Assembly: GCA_021790195.1 (NCBI GenBank)
Contig: JAJYIF010000015.1
Span: 23,852-87,851, forward strand
Direction: 5' to 3'
DNA: 64,000 bases
Origin: Nitrospirota bacterium
GTDB taxonomy: Bacteria; Nitrospirota; Thermodesulfovibrionia; Thermodesulfovibrionales; UBA9159
Below, one piece after another: positions 45,176-58,600 of the stretch (the stretch's first letter is position 1; the number at the start of each line of letters is the position of its first letter). The notes below the pieces were generated by a model, which was not told the DNA's origin, searched no databases, and was given only the letters and a program-made list of their open reading frames with translations. The position numbers and the translations under genes were made by a program.

Positions 45176-46582
45176 ATGAAGGGGAAAAGGAGCTTGATTA
45201 TTCTTGCAGTTTCCTTGATGGTCTTGTTGGGCATTCAGTCATATGTCTTTGCGGCCTTTGACAGCGGCAGCACAGGCGAGGATGGGGCCTTTGAGCCGAC
45301 GGCAAATACAGTCTTACAGATACCGGAAAGCGGCGTATTCAATTTCACAACTGTGAATATCCCGAGTGGGGTTACAGTCACATTCAGTAAGAACTCCACA
45401 AACACCCCTGTGACCATCCTTGCCTCGGGAGATGTCGCTATAGCCGGCACTATCAGTGTAAACGGCACAAATGGAAGCAACGTTTATGCTGGCGTTGGAG
45501 GACCTGGCGGATACGGCGGAGGGAGCGGAGGAACGGCTTATCAGAATGGCCGAAGAGGAGAAGGGCCGGGAAGCGGAGGCGGCGGCACAGCAAGATCTGA
45601 CCGGAATAATTTATCCGGTGGGGGAGGCGGCGGTGGCTTCGGTTATGGCGGATCAGCGGGAACTACTTACGACAGTCCTTATCCGGGTGGCTCCGGGGGC
45701 CCTTCCTACAGTAATGACAGGATACTCCCAACGATTGGGGGCTCCGGCGGAGGAGGCGGAGGAGGCACTACCACATATGCAGGCGGCGCAGGGGGCGGGG
45801 GCGGGGGCTCGATAATCATAGCCTCCTCGGGGACAATTACCGTCAGCGGATCGATTACGGCCAATGGTGGCAACGGTGCGACCGGCGAAAATAATGGTTA
45901 TGGAGGAGGTGGTGGTGGTGGAAGCGGTGGGAGCATAAGACTTATTTGCAATACCCTTGCAGGAAACGGCGCCATTACGGCAGCAGCCGGCGCGGGTGGA
46001 CCATCTTCTTGGACGGCTGGCGGCGCCGGCGGCTCGGGTCGAGTACGTTTGGAATATGCAACCACAACGCGGACTGCTTCGGTAAATCCTCCCATGAGCA
46101 TCGGCTATCCTACTGCCGTTGTGCCGAACAACCTTCCGACTCTTGCTATAACATCGATCGGAGGAATAGATGTTCCTGCCTCTCCGATGGGGTCTTTTTC
46201 GTCGCCGGATGTTATGCTGCCTTATAACACGACTAATCCGGTCACAGTGATTGTGACAGCCAGCAATATCCCTGTCGGCACAGTAGTCACCGTCAAGACG
46301 AATCCGGCGCAGGGAAGCGTCTCAAGCGTTACGGGAACTTTGACTGGTGCAGACTCTTCGTCGACCACAGCCACGGTCCAATCGAGTATCTCACTGGCTT
46401 ATCCTTCGACTCTTTCCGCCTCCGTGACGTTTCAGCTGGCGGCCATACAAGGCGGACCGATCTATGCAGAGGGCGAGCGGGTGGACAAGATAAGGGTTGA
46501 AACAACAATGGGCAGAGGTTCAAGCGTTATTTACATCACCGAAAGCGGCCGGGAAATACCGCTTAAGCGACATGGTTCGTAA
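45176..46582 (+). CDS. Exported glycine-rich protein
   Basis: The 468-residue protein has a signal peptide ending at SYVFA, then about 65 residues of beta structure (VNIPSGVTVTFSKNSTNTPVT), a long glycine-rich region (residues about 95-300) with runs such as GGGGGGGFGYGGSAG, and a C-terminal beta domain of about 150 residues (PTLAITSIGGIDVPASPMG). The glycine clusters alternate with short hydrophobic or polar pieces, like beta-helix or polyglycine-II surface proteins. AGGAGG precedes the ATG. It lies 34 bp after the cohesin gene. Function unknown; a structural surface role is plausible. Confidence 0.8.
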   Translation: MKGKRSLIILAVSLMVLLGIQSYVFAAFDSGSTGEDGAFEPTANTVLQIPESGVFNFTTVNIPSGVTVTFSKNSTNTPVTILASGDVAIAGTISVNGTNGSNVYAGVGGPGGYGGGSGGTAYQNGRRGEGPGSGGGGTARSDRNNLSGGGGGGGFGYGGSAGTTYDSPYPGGSGGPSYSNDRILPTIGGSGGGGGGGTTTYAGGAGGGGGGSIIIASSGTITVSGSITANGGNGATGENNGYGGGGGGGSGGSIRLICNTLAGNGAITAAAGAGGPSSWTAGGAGGSGRVRLEYATTTRTASVNPPMSIGYPTAVVPNNLPTLAITSIGGIDVPASPMGSFSSPDVMLPYNTTNPVTVIVTASNIPVGTVVTVKTNPAQGSVSSVTGTLTGADSSSTTATVQSSISLAYPSTLSASVTFQLAAIQGGPIYAEGERVDKIRVETTMGRGSSVIYITESGREIPLKRHGS

Positions 46583-46619
46583 ACAGCGAAATTATGGAAT
46601 TGATTGATGAAGCGAATAT

Positions 46620-49600
46620 ATGAAATTTAGACCCTTATATAGTCTGATTCTCTCTTTTGCGGTGCTTTTTTTCACCGGGATCGGCAACCTTCGTGCGGAC
46701 ACAACGTCCTATCCTGTGAGCGTATCCGTGCCGTCGGACGTCAACGGCGAAGTAGATACCAAACCGGTGAGTGTTGCAGTACCCTCAGATGTGAACGGAA
46801 AAATCGACACTAAACCGGTGAGCGTATCCGTGCCATCGGACGTCAACGGCGAAACAGACGCCAAGCCTGTAAGCATAGCGGCGCAGCCTGCCAATACCGG
46901 CGATCCCGATCTTGTCGGCCTCTGGCATATGGACGGTGATTGGGGGGATTCATCCGGAAATGGTAACCATGGCAATTCCTTCAATGGCGCAACTTTTAGC
47001 ACCGATAAGAAGGCTGGTACTTATTCCGGGAGCTTTAACGGAGTTAATAGTTATGTTGAAGGAGTCAGTGCAGGAGTAAGTTTCCCAACAGGTAATTCAC
47101 CGAGGACAATCGAGGCATGGATTAAGATTTCAAGTACCGCTGGGACAGATAGAAGTATCTTCCATTATGGGACCGCAAACTCTTCACCAGGAACTAATAT
47201 CCACTTAATGGTAACTTCAGGAGGGACTCTATGGTTTGGGAATGGATACGGCTTTGGAGGGGTCGACTCCGGGGTACATGTTGATGATAATAATTGGCAT
47301 CACGTAGCGGGAGTGTATGAAGGTCCTGCGACGAATATGATTAGAGTCTACGTTGATGGAATGCTTGCAAATTCCGGGATTCCGTCAACCGTTCCCAATA
47401 CAGGAACCGGCAACAGATGGAGAATGGGACTGTTCATGGGAGGCGGAACTCCAATTAACGGCCTTATCGACGAGGTCTCACTTTACAAGCGTGCGCTATC
47501 GGCAACGGAGATTCAGGGGCAGTTCAATTCTCAATATGTAGCTCCGCCCACGGTAAATCCCGTTCAGTCCCCTACCGCCTCCCAGACGATAACGCTTTCT
47601 GGAACCAAGTCTGCGAACACCTCGATAAAGGTCAATTCAACAGAGATAGTGCCCATAGACAGCCTAACTACGTGGCAAGGCAATTATAGTTTGCAACCGG
47701 GAGTAAACTCATTGAGTGTTACCGCTGTAGATTCTTCACTTAGGCAGAGTCAGGCGGTCATGGTGTCGGTTACTTACGACAATACGCCGCCGGTCATCGA
47801 AAGCTCCTCTCCGGCGAATAATTCCAATACTGCACTTCTCGTCAGTAATGTCAGTATCAATCTTGTCGATACCTATTCTGCCGTCAATCTTTCCGGGAGC
47901 ACCGCCAATGCGACCATAAAGAACTCGGCAGGTCAATCGATTCCCGGTTCCTGGACGACCTCCGGGACAAAGACAATCATCTTCACCCCGAATAACCCGT
48001 TCCCTCCGGACACCTATACCGTTACTATATATCCCGTTGACGCCCTGGGCAATATGGGGACGCAGCAGATCGTGTTCACCAATCATGACATAACCCCTCC
48101 CGTGACCACTATATCTCTCAGCGGGACATTAGGAAGCGACGGCTGGTATTCAACTCCTGTGACCGTAACCTTGGCGGCAGATGATGGAGCTAACGGGTCG
48201 GGAGTTGCCAAAACTGAATACAGCTTTGACGACTCCACATGGACTCAATACACATCTTCTTTTGTATTGAATAAAGACGGCATTACAACCGTCTATTACC
48301 GTTCGACTGATAATGCCGGCAACGTCGAGACAGCGAAGTCACAGGTTATAAAGATCAACCAAAGCGGACTTATCGGGCTCTGGCACATGGAAAACAACTG
48401 GCTCGATTCCTCGGTCGCCGGCAACAACGGGACCCCGTATAACGGAGCGACCTTCAGCTCGGATGCAAAAGTCGGCTCATACGCAGGAAGCTTTGACGGA
48501 GTGAACGGTTATGTGGCCATCGGTAACCTCTACGGGAAATTCCCCACCGACGCTTTTTCCATAGAAGCATGGGTGAAGGTCAATAATACGGGAAATGGTG
48601 CAAGAAGGACCATCGCCGGCGGCACGGGGACTTGGTCTGATTATGCCATCGGACTTTCCAACAACCAGTTTGTGACGTGGGTTTATAATGGCGTTCAGAA
48701 CAGTCCAGGTTACTATGCATATTCCGGCGTCACCCCGAATTTGGGACAATGGTATCATGTGGCCGGCACATTTGATGGAACAACCCTGAAAATCTACGTA
48801 AACGGCCAGCTCCAAAATACCCTTGCCGCCACATGGGTTCAGGCAAACGGAGGCGCGGATTTCTGGATCGGAGGCGAATACTGCTGCAGCTCCAGTCGGT
48901 ACTCCGGCCTTACCGACGAGGTCTCACTTTATAACCGCGTCTTGTCGGATGCCGAGATACTTGCGAATTATCAAGCGGCTTATGAGGCCGCCCCGACAGT
49001 CGATCCTGTGACTTCCCCCACGGCCTCGCAAACCATAACGCTTACCGGAACAAAGCCCGCAAACACTTCTATAGACATCAGCGGGACAGAGGCAGTACAG
49101 CTGGATAGCCTGACAACATGGCAGACGAGTTATTCCCTGCAGCCAGGAGCGAACACGCTGAACGTAGTTGCCGTAAACGCCGGAGGCGATCACAGCGATC
49201 CTATCTCTGTCACGGTGATCTTCGACAATACTCCTCCTCGGGTGTCTACATCGACGCCTCAGAACAACGCGGTGTTCAATACCGCAATATCATCGGTGTC
49301 GTTAACTCTCATAGATGACTATTCCGGCATCGACCTCAATTCGACAGTCAACGGCGCATCTGTGAAAGACTCTTCCGGCCAGGGCATATCAGGGACATGG
49401 GCGGTCTCAGGCAGCGACACTGTCATATTTACTCCTTCAAGCCCCTTGGTCGATGGAACTTATACGGTTACAGTTTATCCTACCGACACATTGGGCAACG
49501 GTTCCACGGCACAGATAACATTTACCTATGACACCATCGCTCCCCCCGCTCCGACGATAACCGGCTTTGTCTCGCCCACAAACCAGTCCTCCCAGACCAT

Positions 49601-52600
49601 AACCGGAGGCAAGAGTGCCGATACGGCCGCGGTCCTTGTAACATCCGACACAGCCACCATAGGCGCCGTCTCGTATCCCACCTCCACAACGTGGAGCGCA
49701 GCAGCGTCCAATTTCACACAGGGAGCGAACATCATCACCGCAACAGCAAAAGATGCCGCAGGCAATGTGAGCGGGCCGGTAGCCGCAACAATTATTTACG
49801 ACACCACTCCGCCCTCCGCTCCCACGGTGAATTCTTTCACATCGCCTACGAAGAACCTGACAATTACACTCACCGGTTCGAAGGATGCGAACTCATATCT
49901 ATATGTGAACGGGATACAGACAACGGCGGCCTTTGCCGACGTGTTATGGAGTTATCCGGTAAACCTGAATGAAGGCAGTAATACATTCACTTTTTATTGT
50001 AAAGACGCAGCCGGCAACCAGAGCCAGTCCGTTAACGTGACAGTGGTTAGAGACACGACACCCCCGAAAATTATCTCATCGACCCCTTCCAACGGCGCCT
50101 ATACGAACCAGGCAGGCACTGTCGACATAGTTCTGGCGGACGATTACTCGGCCGTGGACTTCCAGGGATCGCTGAACGGAGCAACAGTCAAGAATTCCTC
50201 CGGCGCTGCAATAAGCGGCACATGGTCCGTGCAGAACGGCCATCTCCTATTTGTTCCTTCCTCCTCGCTGCCGGACGGGGTCTATTCAGTCACTGTCTAT
50301 CCCGTGGACGTCCTGGGTAATTCGGGCACGGCCTCGTTCAGCTTCACGCTTCGGACCGCTGCTCCGCTTGTTCAATCCGTGACCCTCAGCCCCGCAAGCC
50401 CGGTCAAGGCAGAGACGGTCACATTCACCATCGTATTTAATGAATCAATGTCGACAGGGATCCAGCCGGGCATTATTTTCGGCAAGACGGCCCCTTACAA
50501 CACTTATACCCTTTCAGGCTCATGGACGGACTCCAGGACATGGAAGGCCACGTTCCAGTTCACATCTTCAACCGGGGACGGCACTTATACCATATGGATA
50601 GCGAGCGCAACGGATGTTGCAGGGAATTCCATAGTACCTGCTTCGATAGGCACGTTTGTCCTTCAGACAGTAGCCCCTTCAGCGCCGACAGTCAACCCTG
50701 TCACGACACCCACGAGGACCACAAGCCAGACCCTTTCAGGGACAAAGCAGGCCAACACCGCCATAATCATAAACAATGTCCAGAGAGTGGCCGTTAACGC
50801 CTCCACAACCTGGAGCTATGTATATGCTCTTTCCGAGGGGCAGAACAACCTGAGCATAACCGCAAGGGACGCAGCTGGCAACGACTCAACCCCTGTAAGC
50901 ACGGCAATAGTCCTCGACACCACCCCTCCCAATTTTACGGTCGACACCTATACGAACCCTTCGCCCGGCGCAAGCCAGACCATCTCAGGGACAAAAGACC
51001 CCGGCTGCATCGTGAAGATGAATGGAGCGACCATATTCGATTCGACAAACCTAAGCTCCACATGGTCATATACTGTAAACCTTACCTCGGGCATAACAAA
51101 CCAGTTCGTGTTCACGGCGTCCGATGCGCTCGGCAATACCACGACGAAGACAATAAATATACTTTACGATATCTCGGTCCCTGCGCCACTTGGCCCCGGG
51201 GTATTGGTTGCAAATGGAAGCGGCAAGGGCACCGAAGTGACCCTTTCATGGTCCGCTTATATCGAGCCGTCTGACCTTGCCTATTACCGTATATACGTGT
51301 CTCAGTCCAATTTCACCGACATAACGGGCATGCAGCTTTCGGGCACATCCACTGTAGGGGTAAAGACGTACAAGGTCACCGGCCTTACCCAGGGCAGCAC
51401 CTACTATTTCGGCGTTGTGCCTTTGAACACGACCGGGAACTTCAACTCCAAGGTCAATACCGCCTCAGGGATTCCCATGGACACGATGGCCCCGGAGGAT
51501 GTAACTATTACGTCGGTCACAGCCTCATATGACGCCACAAACGGCAACAGCATGACCCTGAAATGGAACCCGAGCGCCAACTCGACAGGGGACCTCGCGG
51601 ACCAGGTTCTGTATTTCGACGGCGGCACGGGCTACGACGGAGGAACATCCCTCGGAAAGACCCTGACGACCTACACAAAGACCGGGCTCAACGACGCGAC
51701 CATATATAAGTTCAAGATTACAGTGAAGGACACAAGCGGCAATGAAAGCGCAGGCTCAATTGCGCAGGGCGTTACAAGGCTCAACAACCCTGCCGGTCTT
51801 ACCGCAATCCCCGGCAACGGAAAAGTGACTCTTTCGTGGGCTGCCGTCAGCTCCCCCTATGTAAAGCAGTACAAGATCTACAGACTCGCTTCAGGAGTTC
51901 AGCAGAAGGACATCGGGACAATGACGCTCCTTACATCTGTCTCAAATACAACAACCACTTACACCGACACCGGTTTGACAAACGGTACCGTCTATCAGTA
52001 TGCCGTCACCGTACTGAATACCTCAGGGGCTGAAAAGACCGATGTGTCGAGCGTAAGTGCGACCCCGAGGGCCGACCAGACCGGTCCCGTGATAAGCAGC
52101 TTCAGCCTGGTGCAGGGGCAGGTCATCACGGCACCGGTTACCATAACCGCATCTGCCACAGATGCAGAAAGCCCCATGGGAAGGATGGACCTGTATATCG
52201 ACGGGGTGTTGGTCAATTCTGCGCCGGGCAATTCTCAATCCTCAACCGAGAGCATGTCTTACCTCTGGAACGTGGTGGCGACCATAGACGGCAACCACAC
52301 GGTCAAGCTTGCCGCCTTTGACCAGCCCGGAAACGAGACCGACAATACTATCACGGTAATAGTGAGCCTCGCTCCCCCTCAGACGCCTGCGATTACAGGA
52401 TATACTGTTATTCAGACGACCCCGGTTTATACCGTTAATGTGTCAGGCACGGCCCCCTTGTTTACGACCGTGACCCTCAAACTGAACGGCACGGTCGTTT
52501 CTCAGACCGCCTCGACCTCATCCTCAACCTTTGCCTTTACCTCTGTAAGTCTTATAGAGGGCGATAACATCTTAAACGTAATGGCATCCCACAGGGGCGG

Positions 52601-55600
52601 GGAGAGTCCCTATTCACCGGATTTCAAGATCTCCGTGGACACTGTCGCGCCGCCTCCACCTCAGAACCTGTCCGCCCAGGTCCTTGCCGGCGGGCTTCTG
52701 CGCTTCACCTGGACGAACGGGTCGGGTAAGGCGCCCGCGGGCTATAACCTCTATATGGGAACTTCGTCTTTCACCTCGAAGGCGGCAGCCGGGATATCAA
52801 AGGTGAATGCCTCACCCATCACCTATCTCCTTGACGATTATACGCCGCCCGATAACAACCTCAGGTACTACGCGGTTACAGCCCTGGACAGCTCGGGCAA
52901 CGAGAGCGAAATATCAAACGTGGTTTCGGTTGCCGCCGACAGCACGCCGCCCTCGGTGGTGTCCGTTCAATACCATTATTACGACTCAAACAACGTTGAG
53001 ACCTTCCCAGCCACAGTTGCAGGTCCCGGAAGCGTGAAGGCCGACATAGCGGTGAGCAAGCCCTTGAGCGAGCTGCCGTTCTTCAGCCTTGAGCCGGCCC
53101 AGGGATCTCCCATAGTCCCCACGATAACCAAAGTGGACGACACCCATTACCAGGGGACTTTCACTGTCACTTCGCAAACCCCGGACGGCCCGACAACTTA
53201 TAAGTTCTCAGGGAAAGACCTCGTAGGCAACAGGGGCAGCGCCCAGGGCACGGGTATCACTATCGACGTCAAGGGCCCGGAGGCTGCCATACAGACCCCG
53301 CTAACGTTGCTGCAAATCACGCCCGGTCCGGTTCAAGTCCAGGTGGTGTTCAACGAGCCCTCGGTGACGACCCCGGTCATGGAATTGAAGCCCTCAAGCG
53401 GCTCCTCTGCGCCCATAAACAATCTCGCGTCCTCCGACAACGGCATCCACTGGACAGGGACTGTTGATATATCCGGTTTATCCGAAGGCCAGGCGGAATT
53501 CGTAGTTGATGACGCGAGGGACAAATTCGGCAACATCGGGACAACGGTTTCTTCCGGGAGATACATACTCATTTATAAAGACACTGTTCCGCCCCCGCCT
53601 GTTCCCACGGGCCTTACCGCAAAATCAGGCAAGGGAGGGGTCGTAACCCTTACATGGACCCCTGTCAATTACCAGTTTACAACCGTGACCTACAACCTTT
53701 ACAGGAGGGCTGAAACCGATGCTTCGCCGACAAAGGTGAAGAGTGGGATTTCTGGCTCGCCTGTTCAGGATACGCCTCAGTCCGATGGAGTCTATTACTA
53801 CTCCATATCGTCTGTGGGGCTTATGGGGAGCGAAAGCCAGCTGTCGGCCGAGGTCCAAACGGTCTCGGACAGCACGGGGCCGGCTGCTCCGTCAAATCTG
53901 TCTTTGAGCTTCGGTTCAAATGGCGTCACGGCCGTATGGAACGCACCGTCAGGAGAGGTTCCCGTTTCCTATAATCTCTACAGGTCTGATATCCCTATAA
54001 CATCACTATCTGGGCTGACGCCGGTCGCAAAGGCCACTACTACAACGACTGCAACGGATACCGCACCGGTCCAATCGAAACGTTTCTATGCGGTCACGGC
54101 CCTTGACGACCTCGGCAATGAAGGTCCTCCATCGGAGAGCGAAGAGATAGTGTTCCCAGTGGCTCCTGTGACAAACCTTGTCCTTGCGAAAGTGGACGCC
54201 GCCGCCCCTGTCATCTCATGGCAGCCGCCTGCCGAAAGCAACATAATCGGCTACCACATTTATAAGAATGGCTCTCTTATCACTCAGGGCCCGATTACAG
54301 ACCTTTCTTACACCGACGGATACTATTATGCCGGCCCGGTGACATACGGCGTATCGGCAATCGATAGTCTCGGTAACGAAAGCCCTATCAAAGAGGTTAC
54401 GCTCTCCGATATAACCCTCGGAATCGCCCAGGGCACGACTCTGAGGAGAGGCTTGCTTGAGACAGTGCAGGTGATCATAGCCCCAACCTTCGACGTGAAC
54501 ATAGACAAGATCTTTGTTACGGTGGGCTCGGCGGCCAAAAGCGTGATTCAGGGGCCATTTGCCATAAGCGCAAACTCTACCCTGCAATTAGAGAAGGTCC
54601 TTTCTACGACTGCGAATGCCCCTCCCACGGTGCCTATTGTCATAAACGCGGTCTGGTCTCCTTCTCCGGGCGTGACTGTTCAGATATATAGGACAACATC
54701 CGTTGGCGTAATCGGCTCCGGCACTGCGATGGAGATTTACAGCGACCCGCTCGTGAGGGGAACGGATGTCAACGTCAGGCTCAAGGTGAACAACCTCGGA
54801 AGCGCGCAGATGGAGTTTTTGACAAGCGAGAATAATGGGGCAACAAAGAAAGTGGTAGTTAGTCTCAAAGACGAGGACGGCAATATCCTTTCCACAGGCT
54901 ATCTCAATCAGAGAATAGGGGCGAGTATCGTCAATGTCGGCAATTATGCGGTGGCAAGGCTTGAGCCGGGTGAGAACATAATAACTGAGCTGATAACGAT
55001 ACATGTGCCTGATTCGGCCCCCAATAACGTGACAATAGAGGCTTCGATAGTGAACACTTATTACCATTATGGTCAGCCCGAGCAGGTAGTAGCTTCCGGC
55101 ATCGATCAATCAATTGGGGTCACTATCTCGGATACTCCATACAGGGCGATAGCCGCCCCTGAGAAGACCTTCTACCCATATGCGCAGCCCGTATTGATCA
55201 CCGGGCAGGCCATAGACAACACCTCAAATCAGCCGGCGCCGGCGGTGCCCGTGAAGATCGGCATATCTGTGAAGGGCTTCGACAGGTATGCCACTGTCAC
55301 AACCGACTCTCAGGGGAATTTCTCTTATACCTTTACTCCCGGGGCGAATGAGGCTGGCACATACAGCGTATGGGCGGTTCATCCCAATGTGACCACAAGG
55401 GCAACCCAAGCAACATTTACCATAGCAGGCCTGTCAATGAACCCTGTCGGCGCCAACCTCAGACTGGTCAAGAACAGCAGCTTCAACATTACAGTGAATC
55501 TCAAGAACACCGGAGAATCGACTCTTACGGGCATTCAGTTCTCCCCGGATACAAGTTCCGGCATTACAGTGGCAGCGACAAATCCTGTGACAACACTTGC

Positions 55601-58600
55601 TGCCGGAGCAAACGCGAATATCACTTTGGTAGTAACTGCCTCCTTGTCAGCCCCCGACACGGGTTATGCAACCATAAATGTGACGACAGCTGAAGGCGCA
55701 ACTGCAAAGTTTGATGTTTCCATTACACTGGTGACTGCGGTACCTGTCATATCCACAAGCCCCTCTTACATCGATACGGGCATGATCAGGAATGATCAGA
55801 AGGTGGCTTCGTTCACGATAACAAACACAGGAGAAGATACTTTGAGGAATGCGAGGCTGGAGGGTCCATCAACCTCGTGGATGAGTCTGACAATCGACAA
55901 GGCCATCGGAGATATTGCTCCCGGCGCATCGACATCGGTAGGAATATACCTCAAACCGCCCTCTGACCTTCCGCAGGGGGTCTATGACGATACGATTGTC
56001 ATTTACTCCGACAATCATATACCGTATACCTATCATATCCAGGTGACGGTCTCAAGCGACTCGGTGGGGAGCGTGCTTTTCAGCGTGCTCAATGAATTTA
56101 TGGAGCAAGTGCCGAATGCGACCATAACCTTCCAGAATCAAACGGTGACAGAGCTTATCTATACGGTCAAGACAGGAGCGGACGGGACGGTTATGCAGAA
56201 TGACATACCCGAAGGGCGATATACGTATAACATTTCTCCCCCTTCCGGCATGTTGCCCACATCGGGGACATTTGTGATCACCCCGGGATTGACAACAACT
56301 GTGCCTATAGCTGTTGAAATGAAGCTGGTGGACATAAGCTGGAGTGTCACGCCTACGACGATCCAAGATCAATACACCGTTACGGTTAATCAGACGTTTG
56401 AAACCCATGTGCCGACATCCGTTATCGTGACAGAGCCGCCGTTGATAAATCTCCCTTATCTACAGCCGGGGCAGGTTTTCAACGGGGAGTTCACTATAAC
56501 AAACTACGGTCTTGTGGCAGTGGATTATGCGGGAATAAACTTCCCGTCTTCATTTAGCGACCATGACCTGGAAGTGCTCGTGAACATCCCGCCGAGGCTT
56601 AATGCCATGCAGAAGATAACAGTGCCATACAGGATAACGAGGAGACAGCAGACGGCTATGATGCAGGATACGCGATACGCGATGCAGGATGATCCTGAAT
56701 CGGACATCATGCATCGTGCGTCGCTTCTTGAAGAGGTACAAGGCTATGGAGGAGTCACCGACGGCTGTCAGGGGATAATTGTCATCACCACCGAGTTCGA
56801 CCAAACCATTTGTCCCAACACGCCTAACGAAAGGAAGAGTAGAAGGACTTCCGGATACACTATCATATATAATGACTGCGGCGATGGCGGGGGCGGCTCT
56901 TCAGGCGGCGGCGGAAGCGGGGGCGGCGGTAACAGCGGCAATAATAACAATACATACGATCAATACTTTCAGCAGCAGTTTGGCGGCGGAGGGATGCCCG
57001 GCAACACAGGACCTATAACAACTTTCGGGGGGGATTGTAATACGACTCCGCCACCACCTCCGCCACCACCTCCGCCACCACCACCTCCTCCGCCACCACC
57101 GGACACTACGCCGCCGGTTGTGACGGCGTTCAGCATACCCTCGACATCCGTGTCATTGACGGTCCCTATAACTGACCTGAGGGCGACAGACAATGTGGGA
57201 GTAACAGGTTACACAGTTACAGAGACATCTGCACCGCCGTCGGCATCTGCGTCTGGCTGGAGCGCGACAGCGCCGACCAGCTACACCTTTGCAACTCCGG
57301 GTGGGAAGATGCTCTATGCATGGGCAAAAGATGCTGCCGGGAATGTATCTGCGGGCGTGGGCGCAAGCGTAACCATAAACCTTGCTGGTGCATTCACCGC
57401 AAAGGGTATCGGTGATTATGGAAACGTATCCGTTATGGAAGTTACGGGCGCCTATGATGCCGGCAACCCGGATGGATCGACTGATGCACTTCCGAGAGAA
57501 GTAATTGCAAAGGAATTCTTTAAATCCCATTCGGACGGTTATGACTTTCTCGTCATCTTCTCAAACTTCGACTTCCAGATGCCTACATCGGAGTCAAAGG
57601 CATTCTATCTTGGAATAAAGAATGATATTCAGGGCATAGGCCAGCAGCCTTTCGACAACTCCGCCCTTTTCGGAAGCAACGGCAAGCTCCAGGGGATTAT
57701 AGATATGGGGAACATCTCCAAGGTCGTCTCAGACCCTACAGACCCTAAGTTTGAAGACACTCTTTCACTTCTTGCTCATGAGCAGATGCACAGGTGGGGG
57801 GCGGATGTAAGGTTCAAGGACGCAGACGGCAATCTCAGCACGGCGCTTTTGGACAAAGACAGCCGCCACTGGAGCTACCTGCTTGATTCGGATGCCTCTG
57901 TTCTTTACGGAAACGACTGGCAGGACAACGGAGACGGAACATTTACATCCACGGGCGCAATGAGGTATTACAGCGCCCTTGATTTATATCTCATGGGGTT
58001 ATACGATAAGACCCGTGTTCCGTCGATGCTGCTTATAGATAATTCCTCAATCGATCCCAGGAAACTGCCGGAGGTTGGCGCGACGATCTCGGGGACTGCT
58101 AAATATGTGAAGATTGACGATATAATCGCTGCTGAAGGGGAAAGGGTTCCGGATGCATCGAACTCGCAGAAGACATTCAAGGTAGGCTATATTCTGATTA
58201 CAAATCCAGGAACATTTGCGGAGAATGAATTGCCGGGGATCGAGAACATAAGAAACGCATGGGCCGGAAGGTTTGCGGAGCTTACCGGCGGACTCGGCAG
58301 CATTGGCGACGTCGCCCCATCGGTTGCAATATACATATCTTCTCCTTCGGACGGAGACACAGTAACAGGCCCTGATGTTACCGTAAAGGGCGCTGTGATC
58401 AATAGTACCGGCAATGAAACAGGAGTGACAGTAAACGGGATAACCGCAGCCGTTTACGGCGATCAGTTCATAGCAAGCCATATTCCTCTGACATCGGGAG
58501 CGAACACCATAACAGTTACGGCAACGGACACGGCGGGAACTACAGCCATGAAATCGATAACAGTGAATGACACGACGGGCAACTATATCAGGCTGACATC

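Noticed and set aside
45560..45940. Glycine-rich region considered as a PE_PGRS-type or assembly artefact
   Set aside because: No PE domain, the frame has a proper signal peptide and ribosome site, and glycine codons vary normally.
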